Origin: [Leptolyngbya] sp. PCC 7376
GTDB taxonomy: Bacteria > Cyanobacteriota > Cyanobacteriia > Cyanobacteriales > MRBY01
Assembly: GCF_000316605.1 (NCBI RefSeq)
Contig: NC_019683.1
Location: 1,348,036-1,412,035 of the forward strand
DNA length: 64,000 nucleotides
Reading direction: 5' to 3'
Shown here: positions 55,603-64,000 of the stretch, one piece after another
How the letters are laid out: each line of letters starts with the position of its first letter
How positions within the stretch are numbered: the first letter of the stretch is position 1
Program-made: the position numbers and the translations under genes
The notes under the pieces: generated by a model
The model's input: the letters and a program-made list of their open reading frames with translations, nothing else
Databases searched by the model: none
What the model was told of the DNA's origin: nothing

Positions 55603-55905
55603 GGGTCTAGAAAATTACGGCACTCTACAGTCTAACCTGTCAGTTGATGCAATATTTTCGAGGGATACATTGTTCTACTGAGAGTCTGGAGGTGATCGCC
55701 GCAAAGTCTTGTCATTGAGAGAAAAAATAGTTCTCTAGAAGAGCAATTACTTAAGTAATAAATTTGAATCGAATCTGAAATGCCGAAAAAATCTGCGTAT
55801 ATTTCCGGAATGTAGTTGAAGTAAGGGTGAAGTAAACAATACGTTCGATAACACTATGATTACCGAACAATATGGACAACTTTCTTTCTAACGAGGCTAC
55901 ATTTC
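55603..55905. other. Upstream region of the haloperoxidase gene
   Basis: About 300 nt without a gene. It contains the palindrome ATTACTTAAGTAAT (55746-55759) and a direct repeat GAAGTAA at about 55818 and 55829, possible operator sites for the divergent ylqF and haloperoxidase promoters. Neither matches a regulator motif I know. Confidence 0.4.
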
Positions 55906-57708
55906 GTGAATTCATATAGAAGACAAGACGCAGAAAACGTTCGTGTGACGGCTGCAAAATTGGCGGCAGCTCGTCCTCATCCGCGCCACATCGCTAACGA
56001 CGATGAACAGAAATTTCGAGTACAGGTTTCAGAAGACAGTAATAAACCCAGCTATCTTGCCAGCTATACCAAAGGCTTGCCCCATGACAACACAACAGGA
56101 CTCATTCGTAATCCTGATGATTTCCAGCAATTTGTAAAGGCGATCGATAGTGGCGACCCACGTGACTTCCAAGACACACCACTAGGCCCTAAAGGCTATA
56201 CCGAAGAAAATGGTCAAGGCTGTGGCTGGCGCTCAGTCAGTGCAGCTAATGCCAAAGTCCGTGCATGGGAAAGCCAAGGTGCAGGTAATACCTTCGATTT
56301 AGAAGGGCCAGATGCCCAGGCTGTTACGATGCCTCCCGCTCCAGCTGTGGGGAGTGCTGAGCTGACCGCAGAAATGGCCGAAGTTTATGCCCAAGCTTTA
56401 TTACGCGATGTCCCTTTCACAAAAATTGTGGATGAAAGTGGCACCGTCGATCTTGACCACAATGATTGTTCTGGTGATCAAGGCGTTGACACTTCCGTGA
56501 AAAGAATTCTGAGAACGCTCAATAAACTAGAGTGGTTCAAATCGCAGGATTGTGAATGTTTAACCGATGCTGAAAAGAGTCGCAAACGCGGTTCTTTCAC
56601 TGGTCAAACAGTCTTCCGTGGTATCACTCCTGGTGACAATGTCGGCCCTTACATTTCCCAGTTTTTACTTGCAGGAAATTCTGGTATTAACGGTAATGAC
56701 AACGAGCGCGAACCAGCAAAAGGTTTAATCACTTATGGAGCAGTGAATATCGACCAACGAGTACGATTTGCAACTCCTAATAAGGATTTCATGACTACAT
56801 GGTATGAGTGGCTTGATGTTCAAGAAGGCGCTGATCTCCGTGGCCAAGAATCTTATGTGGAAGGCCCTGCCCGTCGTTTCATTACGACCCCCCGCGATTT
56901 GGCAACCTATGTTCATTACGATGCTCTGTATGAGGCCTATCTAAATGCATGCCTAATTTTGTTGGCAGATGGGATTCCGTTTGACCCCGGCATTCCTTTC
57001 CAACGCAGTGACTTTATTGATCATCAGCAAGGCTTTGCTCATTTTGGCGGCCCTCACATTCTGTCGTTGGTAACTGAAGTCGCAACTCGCGCTCTGAAAG
57101 CGGTTCGCTTCCAGAAGTTTAATGTGCACCGTCGTTTACGTCCCGAGGCTTTGGCTGCCCGTTTAGCACGTTGTGAACAGTTGAATGTTGCTGAAGTTAA
57201 GGAAATGGCTCAAGATCCTGCTCTCGCTAAAATCCTGGGCTGGGTTGCTGAAAAGAATGGCACTGTTGATCCTGTGCTTGGGGATAGAAACTATCTCCTA
57301 CCTATGGCATTTGCTGAAGGATCTCCAATGCACCCATCCTATGGTGCAGGTCATGCCACTGTTGCTGGCGCTTGTGTCACGATTCTCAAAGCTTTCTTTG
57401 ATCACAAGCATCCTTTGACGATCGCCGGTAATGATCACACTGCTTTTGTTCCGACGGAAGATGGTTCTTGTTTGACCAAGGTTTCTGTTGATGGGCAGTT
57501 AACAGTGGAGGGTGAACTCAACAAACTTGCGTCGAATATTTCGATTGGTCGTGATTGGGCTGGTGTTCACTACTTCTCTGATTACATCGAGTCGATTCGC
57601 ATGGGCGAGCAGATTGCGATCGGAATTCTTGAGGAGCAAAAGTTGACCTATGGTGAAAACTTCTCGATGACTGTGCCGCTTTTTGATGGTGGTTCGATTC
57701 GCATCTAG
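55906..57708 (+). CDS. Vanadium-dependent haloperoxidase
   Basis: These enzymes use vanadate and hydrogen peroxide to oxidise bromide or chloride. The 600 residues carry all vanadate-site blocks: KFNVHRRLRPE (Lys and Arg), PMHPSYGAGHATVAGA (Ser, Gly, His) and SIGRDWAGVHYFSD (Arg and the vanadium-linked His). The length and N-region match the bromoperoxidase type found in marine algae and some cyanobacteria, not the acid phosphatases of the same superfamily. No signal peptide is evident. The start is GTG, with an ACGAGG ribosome binding site 9 nt away. A terminator follows at 57764-57809. Confidence 0.93.
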   Translation: MNSYRRQDAENVRVTAAKLAAARPHPRHIANDDEQKFRVQVSEDSNKPSYLASYTKGLPHDNTTGLIRNPDDFQQFVKAIDSGDPRDFQDTPLGPKGYTEENGQGCGWRSVSAANAKVRAWESQGAGNTFDLEGPDAQAVTMPPAPAVGSAELTAEMAEVYAQALLRDVPFTKIVDESGTVDLDHNDCSGDQGVDTSVKRILRTLNKLEWFKSQDCECLTDAEKSRKRGSFTGQTVFRGITPGDNVGPYISQFLLAGNSGINGNDNEREPAKGLITYGAVNIDQRVRFATPNKDFMTTWYEWLDVQEGADLRGQESYVEGPARRFITTPRDLATYVHYDALYEAYLNACLILLADGIPFDPGIPFQRSDFIDHQQGFAHFGGPHILSLVTEVATRALKAVRFQKFNVHRRLRPEALAARLARCEQLNVAEVKEMAQDPALAKILGWVAEKNGTVDPVLGDRNYLLPMAFAEGSPMHPSYGAGHATVAGACVTILKAFFDHKHPLTIAGNDHTAFVPTEDGSCLTKVSVDGQLTVEGELNKLASNISIGRDWAGVHYFSDYIESIRMGEQIAIGILEEQKLTYGENFSMTVPLFDGGSIRI

Positions 57709-57763
57709 TTTTCATCACTAGGCGATCGCCAAATCATTGTCTGAAAAACTAAACTGAACTGAA

Positions 57764-57809
57764 ACCGCTATTTTCTCTCTATTTACTTAGGAGAGATAGC
57801 GGTTTTTTA
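57764..57809 (+). terminator. Rho-independent terminator after the haloperoxidase gene
   Basis: ACCGCTA and TCTCTC (separated by a TTT bulge) pair with GAGAGA and TAGCGGT, followed by TTTTTTATT. A-rich sequence on the other side means it could also serve the convergent minus-strand gene. Confidence 0.85.
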
Positions 57810-58727
57810 TTGGGTGGGTTCCGCGAAAATCATCAGGTAGCCTGCCAGGGGACGTCGATTTCGGATGCCGGTATGGGGCGCAATATTTTTTGCGTTTTTG
57901 CCGATGAGCAGGTGGGTTGCATCGCCGCTATCAACCATTGCGCCATCTTGCACACCCGCGGCGATCGCCATTTCGACCATGCCAGCATCAGTAATTTCTT
58001 CAAAAGCAATCAAATAAAGCTCTTTTTTTTCGTTATCAATCCCCATAAAAGTACGGGGAATGGGATCTGCAAAACCACTCATGGCACCTGGTCGTGCTCG
58101 TCCCCCATAAATTGAAACACCTTGCACGCCAATGCCTAAAACCGCCGACTGGAGGATTCCGGGTGTTGGCGGTTTACTCATTTCCATGTGGGCATTGCCA
58201 GACTGATCCCACCACAGTAAATAACTATGTTGATGTTGGTGACTCGCTTGTCCATCAATCACGAGACTTTCAAGGGTCGTAACGCTATTACCGGGAAAAG
58301 ATCGCCAAATTTGATGCGGGGTATACCGAGTCGTATTGACGAAAATTGACGGATTATGACGCCGTAATGCCCAGTCTGCGATTTCGAGTTTAAAGAGGCG
58401 ATCGCCCGATGATTTTTCCCAAGCATTGTCAGGTAAAGGAAAATCTGGCGTGCGGTGTTTCATCTCCAGACCCGGCGTGTCCCATTTGATACGCACTGCC
58501 ATCATTTTTCCTTTGCCGAAATTTGTTGGGATTTTCGTCACCAACAAATCCACACCTTCATAAATTGGCTGCCAATCTTCGGTTAATGTAGGCTGTAAAC
58601 TTTTTAAGCCAATGATCGCCCCAACGCCTAACATAATTGAGCCAGCGCCAAGACCGATCAACCATCTTTGCCAACGACGTTTCTGCTCGGGTTGTGATGA
58701 TGAGCTGGTTTTGCGTGAGAGCACCAT
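57807..58727 (-). CDS. NAGPA-like (phosphodiester glycosidase family) protein
   Basis: This 306-residue protein has an N-terminal membrane anchor (WLIGLGAGSIMLGVGAIIGL, ~22-41), so it faces the periplasm. The C-terminal half has the NAGPA blocks: PRTFMGIDNEKKELYLIAF, a helix, GVQDGAMVDSGDATHLLIG and RRPLAGYLMIF. In other family members the middle block reads DGGxSS; here it is DSGDAT. The role in cyanobacteria is not known; the human namesake uncovers mannose-6-phosphate on glycoproteins. Confidence 0.82.
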   Translation of the reverse strand: MVLSRKTSSSSQPEQKRRWQRWLIGLGAGSIMLGVGAIIGLKSLQPTLTEDWQPIYEGVDLLVTKIPTNFGKGKMMAVRIKWDTPGLEMKHRTPDFPLPDNAWEKSSGDRLFKLEIADWALRRHNPSIFVNTTRYTPHQIWRSFPGNSVTTLESLVIDGQASHQHQHSYLLWWDQSGNAHMEMSKPPTPGILQSAVLGIGVQGVSIYGGRARPGAMSGFADPIPRTFMGIDNEKKELYLIAFEEITDAGMVEMAIAAGVQDGAMVDSGDATHLLIGKNAKNIAPHTGIRNRRPLAGYLMIFAEPTQ

Positions 58728-58925
58728 AAAATGTTCTGCCTGAAAGGTTTAGTTAGTGGTCTACAGTGAGAAGTTGTGTCAAAAAATTTTGAGAAGTGGG
58801 GCGATCGCCACCCTGAGGGTGAAACATCCTCCCTTCATTTTCTATCATCCCTATAAGAGAATAAAGTCAATAAACTTGCGATCTCACCACGCAAACACAA
58901 GTACCCAGTCAAAACATTAAAGTGC

Positions 58926-59948
58926 ATGGTCAAAGCAATCGAGCAAATTCGTCGAGATCTCAATATCCTGACTGACAAAGTCACCATCGTGCGGCAAAAG
59001 CTCGATGGCGTTTATGCAGACTACCTTGAAACCCTTGGCACGAGCATCGAACAACAGCTTGTGTTGGCGAGTTTTCAGCTCTGTACCCATGTTTATCCCG
59101 ACAATTTGCTTACCCTGTCCTATGACCAACGGCAGCAAATGCAACAGGATTTGAGGCTGATTGCGAAACAGACTCACGAAGATCTATGTCGCATCCTCAC
59201 CGAACCAGAACAGCTAGAGGACGAAGAACCAGAAGAAGATATTCTCATCAGCGAAACAATTATCGCCACTGATGGAGAGAATGTTGAACAGGAATTATTA
59301 GAAGTCTTTGAAAGTATTGATGAGGCGATCGCCGACACTGATACAGATGTTGCCAACCAAAACGACCCTCAGGCTAAATCCGAATCAACGGAAGATGATT
59401 CTCAACGCCGCGCTGAATTGTCTCAATTAGCAGAACGTATTGCCGCGAGTATTTCAGAGATGATGCAGAGCGAACCCGAAGCAGAGCCCATCGATGAAAA
59501 TAGTCCTGAAGCTCTCCTTGAGGAATATCATCAGTTCGAAAATCGTGTGCGCAAGACATTACGCCGCAACTCTAAAAAAGCAAATTCCCTCTTTCAAGAA
59601 ACAGGCGTTTTGCCCAAACATATTCCTCAAAAAGTCTTTGATATGGCGTTACAAAATGAGCGTCCATCCAATAGCAATGCCAAAATAAATAACCTCGTAA
59701 ATTTGATTATCGAAGCGGATATTGGTGAGAAGAAAAAGCGCCGTATCAAAGTTACTGCAATTGATCTAAAACTTGCTGAACTTGAATTCGGAGATCCGCA
59801 AGTGATCGCCCAGCGTAGCCGGATTCGAGAACAGTTGGCTAAGGTGAAACAGCTAAAAAAATATTATAAAAAGACGAAAAAAGATTTGACGATTGCCGAG
59901 GCAGAAGCAGCATGGCGTTCCAGTTGGCATGAAGGAGAACTAGCCTGA
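58926..59948 (+). CDS. Uncharacterised acidic, coiled-coil-rich protein
   Basis: This 340-residue protein has a helical N-domain (IEQIRRDLNILTDKVTIVRQKLDG, residues 1-90) and a long acidic low-complexity linker (~95-200, EPEQLEDEEPEEDILI-like). The C-domain is basic and helical (KKKRRIKVTAIDLKLAEL, KVKQLKKYYKKTKKDLTIAEAE). No enzyme motif is visible. HIP1 sites in the coding region suggest a resident gene. The charge layout might suit a scaffold or nucleic-acid contact, but this is inference only. Confidence 0.72.
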   Translation: MVKAIEQIRRDLNILTDKVTIVRQKLDGVYADYLETLGTSIEQQLVLASFQLCTHVYPDNLLTLSYDQRQQMQQDLRLIAKQTHEDLCRILTEPEQLEDEEPEEDILISETIIATDGENVEQELLEVFESIDEAIADTDTDVANQNDPQAKSESTEDDSQRRAELSQLAERIAASISEMMQSEPEAEPIDENSPEALLEEYHQFENRVRKTLRRNSKKANSLFQETGVLPKHIPQKVFDMALQNERPSNSNAKINNLVNLIIEADIGEKKKRRIKVTAIDLKLAELEFGDPQVIAQRSRIREQLAKVKQLKKYYKKTKKDLTIAEAEAAWRSSWHEGELA

Positions 59949-60159
59949 AAATCTCTATTTCAGCTATTTAAAGCTAGTTTAAATAAAAACAAAAGATACA
60001 GGAACAAATATTCTTTTTTCGTTATCTTAGAGGCTAACTAATTGCTAACTCTCTAGGGTGTAAATCTCGCATGAATACCAAAAAAGAACCCCGCTGATCC
60101 CGGAATAGAAACGGATATTTTGCTGAGCGAAACTTGCTTTTGATTTTATTAAATTAGAG

Positions 60160-60233
60160 GGCGAACGAGGGGACTTGAACCCCCGAATGGCGGTACCACA
60201 AACCGCTGCCTTAACCACTTGGCTACGCTCGCC
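60160..60233 (-). tRNA. tRNA-His(GUG)
   Basis: The minus strand folds into a cloverleaf with anticodon stem GCGGT/ACCGC around loop TTGTGGT, so the anticodon is GTG. The T arm is GGGGGTTCAAGTCCCC. The sequence encodes the extra 5' G (G-1, position 60233) opposite discriminator C73 (60160), which is the His identity pair. CCA is not encoded. Confidence 0.97.
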
Positions 60234-60290
60234 ATGTCCTTGACACAGTTATCTATGTTAACCACAGATTTTATTTTTGTCTAGTAATCC

Positions 60291-60695
60291 ATGAAAATTT
60301 CACAAATTCTGGGGATGGTCAGCGGTGCCTCTGTTATCGGTTTGGGGGCGATCGCCTTTTTTAGTAATCCTTCACCGACCCGCTATGAAACCTATTCAGG
60401 TGAACAAATTGCAGAGTATCTGAAAGATAATGTCTGCCAAAATTCCAGTGAAAATTTACCGATTGACTTGGGGCGCTTTAGTAGCCAAGCTCTAAAAAAT
60501 TATTGCAAAACTCTCGTTGATGCGAGTCAGCCCCAACTCGGAGAACTGATCGGCAAACAAACAAGCTACCAAAATTATTTTTTCTTCGGAATTTATCAAA
60601 CTGAAATTGATTTACCAGAGCCGTTTCCCCATTACTCTTTTGAGACAATTGGGGTATTTAATCATTTTTTGACCTACCGCGCCGAAAAAAGCTAA
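60291..60695 (+). CDS. DUF4359-like membrane-anchored protein
   Basis: This 134-residue protein has an N-terminal hydrophobic helix (ILGMVSGASVIGLGAIAFF) that would be an anchor or uncleaved signal. A small domain follows with two Cys (DNVCQNSS and KNYCKTLV) and the strand-rich NYFFFGIYQTEIDLPEPFPHYSFETIGVFNHFLTY spread over residues ~95-130. This layout fits DUF4359, a short cyanobacterial family without known function. Its last codons overlap the stop of the convergent LOG-family gene by 4 nt. Confidence 0.75.
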   Translation: MKISQILGMVSGASVIGLGAIAFFSNPSPTRYETYSGEQIAEYLKDNVCQNSSENLPIDLGRFSSQALKNYCKTLVDASQPQLGELIGKQTSYQNYFFFGIYQTEIDLPEPFPHYSFETIGVFNHFLTYRAEKS

Positions 60696-61456
60696 GTCCC
60701 TCTTTCTGTTTTGATTGCAGCATTATTGCCATTGTGATTATTGCTTTGCCAAGTATGATGGGCATTTTTCAAGAGGGCGATCGCCTCATCCACTGTCGGG
60801 ACACAAACCGGAATATTGATATCTTCAGCATCAACCATATGGGGCACCATTGAATGCTCCGCCCAACTAATGAGCTCTTGCCACATCTCCCCGACCATAA
60901 TGAAGGGCACAGAATGAATTGAACGAACTTGGAGCAGTTGCCAAATCATAAATGCTTCAAGGGTTGTACCAATGCCACCGGGTACTACTACAAACGCATC
61001 AGAGACCAAGGCGAAATGATGCAGTCGCGAGAAAAAAGTACGGTGCCGAAACACTTCTTCCACAAAAGGATTGATGTCTTGTTCAAACTCTAAATCGATA
61101 TGAATTCCGATTGATTGCGTTTGATTATTTTCATCAGCGACCACACTTCCTTCATTGGCCGCTTCCATTAAGCCAGGGCCACCTCCCGTAACAATGTCAC
61201 AACCGAGGTCGGTCAGTTCACTCGCAAGACGTTTGACATCCTGATAAATTGCTTCGTCTTTTGTCAGTCTCGCAGAGCCAAAAATTGTGACGCGGTAACG
61301 GTCTCGTTGCGGTGGCTGAATACTACTTAGACCATTAACAACTTGCCAGAGGGAGAGCACTGCTTCTTGAACGATTTCGTAGCTCATCTGCTGTTGGTTG
61401 AGGTTTGCAGATGGATTAACAGCATTATTACGGAAATTATTTTGCATGTTCGCCAA
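60692..61456 (-). CDS. LOG-family (TIGR00730) Rossmann-fold protein
   Basis: This 254-residue protein has the LOG motif pair: GGGPGLMEAANEG and PGGIGTTLEAFMIWQL. The family includes cytokinin-activating phosphoribohydrolases and is often mislabelled lysine decarboxylase. A related start, YRVTIFGSARLTKDEAIY, precedes the nucleotide-binding region. Activity on nucleoside monophosphates is likely from the motif but the substrate is unproven. Confidence 0.88.
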   Translation of the reverse strand: MANMQNNFRNNAVNPSANLNQQQMSYEIVQEAVLSLWQVVNGLSSIQPPQRDRYRVTIFGSARLTKDEAIYQDVKRLASELTDLGCDIVTGGGPGLMEAANEGSVVADENNQTQSIGIHIDLEFEQDINPFVEEVFRHRTFFSRLHHFALVSDAFVVVPGGIGTTLEAFMIWQLLQVRSIHSVPFIMVGEMWQELISWAEHSMVPHMVDAEDINIPVCVPTVDEAIALLKNAHHTWQSNNHNGNNAAIKTERGT

Positions 61457-61960
61457 ATAAGTCAGGCTTATCGCTTGACTAGATAAAAATTAGCCAAACT
61501 TTGACTTGTTGCTAAATCATAACATTTGAGTTTATTGATTTGTGATTATGTTGGCTTGTTAGAGAGTGATAAAAAAACGAAAGAGGCGATCGCCTCTATT
61601 TGACTTCTCTATCGTTAGAAAATAGGTCTAAAATCTGTTTTTTGATGACTGATTTTTGGGATTTTTTTGAATCTACCGTTATCTTGATTTTTGATATCAA
61701 AAATGATGAAAAGCACAGAAAAGTATTGATGTTTTTTTTGTGTGAAAATAATATTGACTATCGATTAAAATTTCTTGATTACAATGAAAAATATTTAAAT
61801 AATGCGTCCATAACATAGCTCTATTACTTTCGTATTCTCTGATACTTCAATGTATTGGTTGGATACTTTAAAATCATTTGATGATTGATGTTGTTCTTTT
61901 GATAGACAAGCCAGTTTTTGTATCTACCTTTACAAAATGTCTGCCCTATAAAATACGTCC
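61457..61960. other. AT-rich intergenic region
   Basis: About 500 nt. It holds a 16-bp palindrome AGAGGCGATCGCCTCT (61582-61597) centred on HIP1. A possible 57-codon frame from ATG 61645 to 61818 (MTDFWDFFESTVILIF) has no ribosome binding site, and I do not call it a gene. Confidence 0.45.
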
Positions 61961-63457
61961 ATGTTTGCTCTATCTCAGCTAAAAATACCGCTGTTATATC
62001 CTTTGCATGATCCGCGTGCTGACATGCTGAAACCTCGCCTCTCTCTCCTCGTTAATTTGGCTGTGGCATCGATTTACCACGCCTATAGTGGTGAATTGGA
62101 GCAAATGCGGGAAACTAATGCTGCGGTTATTAATATCAGTGGTCGTCAACGGATGCTGTCGCAAAAGGTTGCTTTGTACAGTATGCGATTAGTCGTTGCG
62201 CCGCCAGAATTGCAGGAGGAATTACGTCAGCAATTGTCAGAAATTTTGGATTTGATGGCAAAGTCCCATCAAGGTCTATTGCATGGGGATACTCACCTTA
62301 AATTGGCGTGTTCTCAATCTGCTGAAATTTCTAAGATTTACTACCAGTCGCCGTACCAACTTGATCAACAGGTTTGTGATTATATCGAAGCCGGGCGAAT
62401 GTTATTAGCTTGTTCGACATCAGAATTAACGACAGAAAATGTTTATCTTCAACGTATTCTCAATGCAGCGTCTGAACCTTTATTAAGTGCTTTAGATGCG
62501 GCGGTTAGTCAGTATCAAAAAGAAAAAGAAAATGCTGATTTTGCAATTGATATTTATCAAGCTCAGCTCTATCAATCTAGTCTCGATGCCCAGGCGATCG
62601 CCGAAGAACGAGCGCAAGAACTGAAACGTACTGTGAAAAAGCTGAAGAGCACCCAAAAACAATTAGTCCAGTCTGAAAAACTTTCAACCCTTGGTTATCT
62701 CAGTGCTGGTCTTGCCCATGAAATTAATAATCCTCTTAACTTTATCTATGGGAATATTGCCCATGCCAAAGAACATGTCGAAGATTTAATGGCCTTTCTC
62801 GATGTCTTAAAAACAATCGAGCTAGATCCAAAAATTACTGCTGTAAGCGAAACCCTCGAACTGGACTATCTTCGTCAAGACTTGCCGCAAGTGATGGAAT
62901 CGATGTTGCATGGTTCTGAGCGGATCCGTGATCTTGTAATCGACTTGCAGAAGTTGGCACGCCAGGATCCAGACAAAAAAGTTTTCTCTGATCTCCACGC
63001 AACTTTAGATAGCAGTCTTGTTATTTTGCAACATCGATTGCATGAGCAACAGCCCATTCAAGTGATTAAGCGCTATGATGCTGCACTCCAAAAAATTCCT
63101 TGCCATACTAGCCAAATTAATCAGGTTTTTCTAAATATTTTAAATAACGCGATCGATGCCATTCACAAAACTGAGCGGACTGGCCAAATTACCATTAGCA
63201 CCCAACTCATCGCTTCTCAATCCCGTCCAGCGTTTGTTCGAGTAACCGTTGGGGATAATGGTATGGGGATCACCCAAGAGACGATGCAACATATGTTTGA
63301 GCCTTTTTTCACAACAAAGATGCCGGGAGATGGTACAGGTTTAGGATTGTCGATTAGTCGTCAAATTATTGTGGATAGTCATCAAGGCGATTTGCGATGT
63401 CTGTCTCAACCGAATGAAGGGGCTCATATTATTGTGGATCTACCAGTTAATGTGTAG
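61961..63457 (+). CDS. Sensor histidine kinase with PilJ-type N-domain
   Basis: The N-terminal part (~45-190) has INISGRQRMLSQKVALYSMRL, the signature of the PilJ/type IV pilus sensor domain, but no strong membrane helix beyond LSLLVNLAVASIYHA. A coiled coil (~215-245) leads to the phosphoacceptor [12 protein letters not shown] (His near residue 253). ATPase boxes NQVFLNILNNAIDAI, VGDNGMGIT and [11 protein letters not shown] follow. The catalytic half is closely like the kinase at 31282-33003. No response regulator is adjacent. Confidence 0.87.
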   Translation: MFALSQLKIPLLYPLHDPRADMLKPRLSLLVNLAVASIYHAYSGELEQMRETNAAVINISGRQRMLSQKVALYSMRLVVAPPELQEELRQQLSEILDLMAKSHQGLLHGDTHLKLACSQSAEISKIYYQSPYQLDQQVCDYIEAGRMLLACSTSELTTENVYLQRILNAASEPLLSALDAAVSQYQKEKENADFAIDIYQAQLYQSSLDAQAIAEERAQELKRTVKKLKSTQKQLVQSEKLSTLGYLSAGLAHEINNPLNFIYGNIAHAKEHVEDLMAFLDVLKTIELDPKITAVSETLELDYLRQDLPQVMESMLHGSERIRDLVIDLQKLARQDPDKKVFSDLHATLDSSLVILQHRLHEQQPIQVIKRYDAALQKIPCHTSQINQVFLNILNNAIDAIHKTERTGQITISTQLIASQSRPAFVRVTVGDNGMGITQETMQHMFEPFFTTKMPGDGTGLGLSISRQIIVDSHQGDLRCLSQPNEGAHIIVDLPVNV

Positions 63458-63584
63458 GTTGTTGGCATGAAAAATTTGACGCTGCATAGCCACAAATAAA
63501 AAACGATTCAGATAAATTCAAAAGATTGTCGTCCTCGAATTTATCTGAACCAATAAAGTTTATGCCAAGGGTTTTGGCTAGGTT

Positions 63585-64000
63585 TTATTTTTCACTGAGT
63601 TTGGTGAGGACTTGGTTAGAGCGCTCAACAAAGGATTTCATGCCATCTGCATCGAAACCTTTTTGTGCAATCAATGCGAGGTCGTAAACATGCTGACAGA
63701 GCATATCGACGGTGGCTTGATTGGAAGATGTGCCATCAGCTTGAATGATTGAGCCTTGGCTGAGGTTATAGATATTTTCGATAAGTGGGTGAGCGGTGTT
63801 GATCATCAAAACATGCTCTTCTGGGAACTGCATGATACTTTGTTGCATCATCGCGGTCATTTCCTGTAAACGACGCATCGCTTCGGGGAGAAGAATCATT
63901 GCGGGCGGTGTCGCTTGACTCTCAGCTCCTTTGAGAGATTGGGTTTTGATGTTAACTTTTTCTTTGGCGATCGCCTTCTCAAATACCTCTTTAATCACAT
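63585..64000 (-). CDS. htpG: Chaperone HtpG (Hsp90), C-terminal fragment
   Basis: The visible 138 codons run off the right edge. They include VIKEVFEKAIAKEKVNI, TPPAMILLPEAMRRLQEM, HVLMINTAHPLIENIY and VDMLCQHVYDLALIAQKG, the C-terminal dimerisation domain of HtpG. The protein ends NQVLTKLSEK, without the MEEVD tail of eukaryotic Hsp90. The ATPase and middle domains lie outside the window. Confidence 0.9.
   Translation of the reverse strand, partial: VIKEVFEKAIAKEKVNIKTQSLKGAESQATPPAMILLPEAMRRLQEMTAMMQQSIMQFPEEHVLMINTAHPLIENIYNLSQGSIIQADGTSSNQATVDMLCQHVYDLALIAQKGFDADGMKSFVERSNQVLTKLSEK

Noticed and set aside
61600-61818. 72-codon frame in the gap before the PilJ-type kinase
   Set aside because: TTG start, no ribosome binding site, AT-rich and Phe/Ile-rich composition typical of chance frames.

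Overview
This window is chromosomal DNA from a cyanobacterium. The octamer GCGATCGC (HIP1, usually as GGCGATCGCC) occurs many times in both coding and non-coding DNA. The gene set is also cyanobacterial: an OprB-type porin with an SLH domain, DUF928 proteins, a GAF-GAF-PAS adenylyl cyclase, Uma2 nucleases, pyruvate kinase with an extra C-terminal domain, and a lipid A synthesis block. A vanadium haloperoxidase hints at a marine or brackish strain, but that is inference. I see no transposase, integrase, phage gene, CRISPR array or rRNA. Both ends cut through a gene: an nSTAND ATPase at the left and htpG at the right.

Layout. 1-5.3 kb (minus): an nSTAND/TPR ATPase carrying palindromic repeats translated in frame, a second P-loop ATPase, and a TspO-like membrane protein. 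5.4-6.7 kb: a lipoprotein gene between two ~94-bp inverted repeats. 6.7-10.6 kb (minus): MscS channel with a coupled partner gene, an EamA exporter, a two-domain VOC protein. 10.9-15.1 kb (plus): a 41-codon small ORF, hspA with a probable RNA thermometer, an unknown 450-residue protein, ilvD. 15.2-25.7 kb: accessory-looking, AT-rich stretches with a HEPN-like protein, two Uma2 proteins, two related TPR membrane proteins on either side of a U32 peptidase, a broken glutathione S-transferase and a 49-residue protein missed by length-limited ORF calling. 25.9-29.8 kb: methyltransferase, scpA, LapA-like protein, pyk. 30-33 kb: PhnD-like binding protein divergent from a sensor kinase. 33-35.5 kb: pdxH, a pentapeptide-repeat gene and a frameshifted pdxH remnant. 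35.6-42 kb: MFS transporter, adenylyl cyclase, and fabZ-lpxA-lpxB. 42.2-44.4 kb: two tandem DUF928 genes.

44.7-54.2 kb is the most interesting part. It holds a class II lanthipeptide locus on the minus strand (lanM, lanT, lanA precursor, hlyD) divergent from an iron-uptake porin. Sequences close to the 19-bp Fur consensus lie upstream of lanM, upstream of lanA and in the porin promoter, so peptide synthesis, export and the porin look co-induced by iron starvation. LanM keeps the dehydratase residues, but in its cyclase domain two of the three zinc-ligand positions are Ser (S928 and S974). The predicted core peptide has four Cys and one His (CxxC...HxCxxxC). Together this suggests an iron-regulated peptide that may not be a conventional lantibiotic. 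No lanFEG immunity genes are seen.

54.4-64 kb: DUF2805 protein, ribosome-assembly GTPase, vanadium haloperoxidase with a clear terminator, a NAGPA-like protein, an unknown acidic protein, tRNA-His(GUG), a DUF4359 protein, a LOG-family protein, a PilJ-N sensor kinase and the 3' end of htpG.
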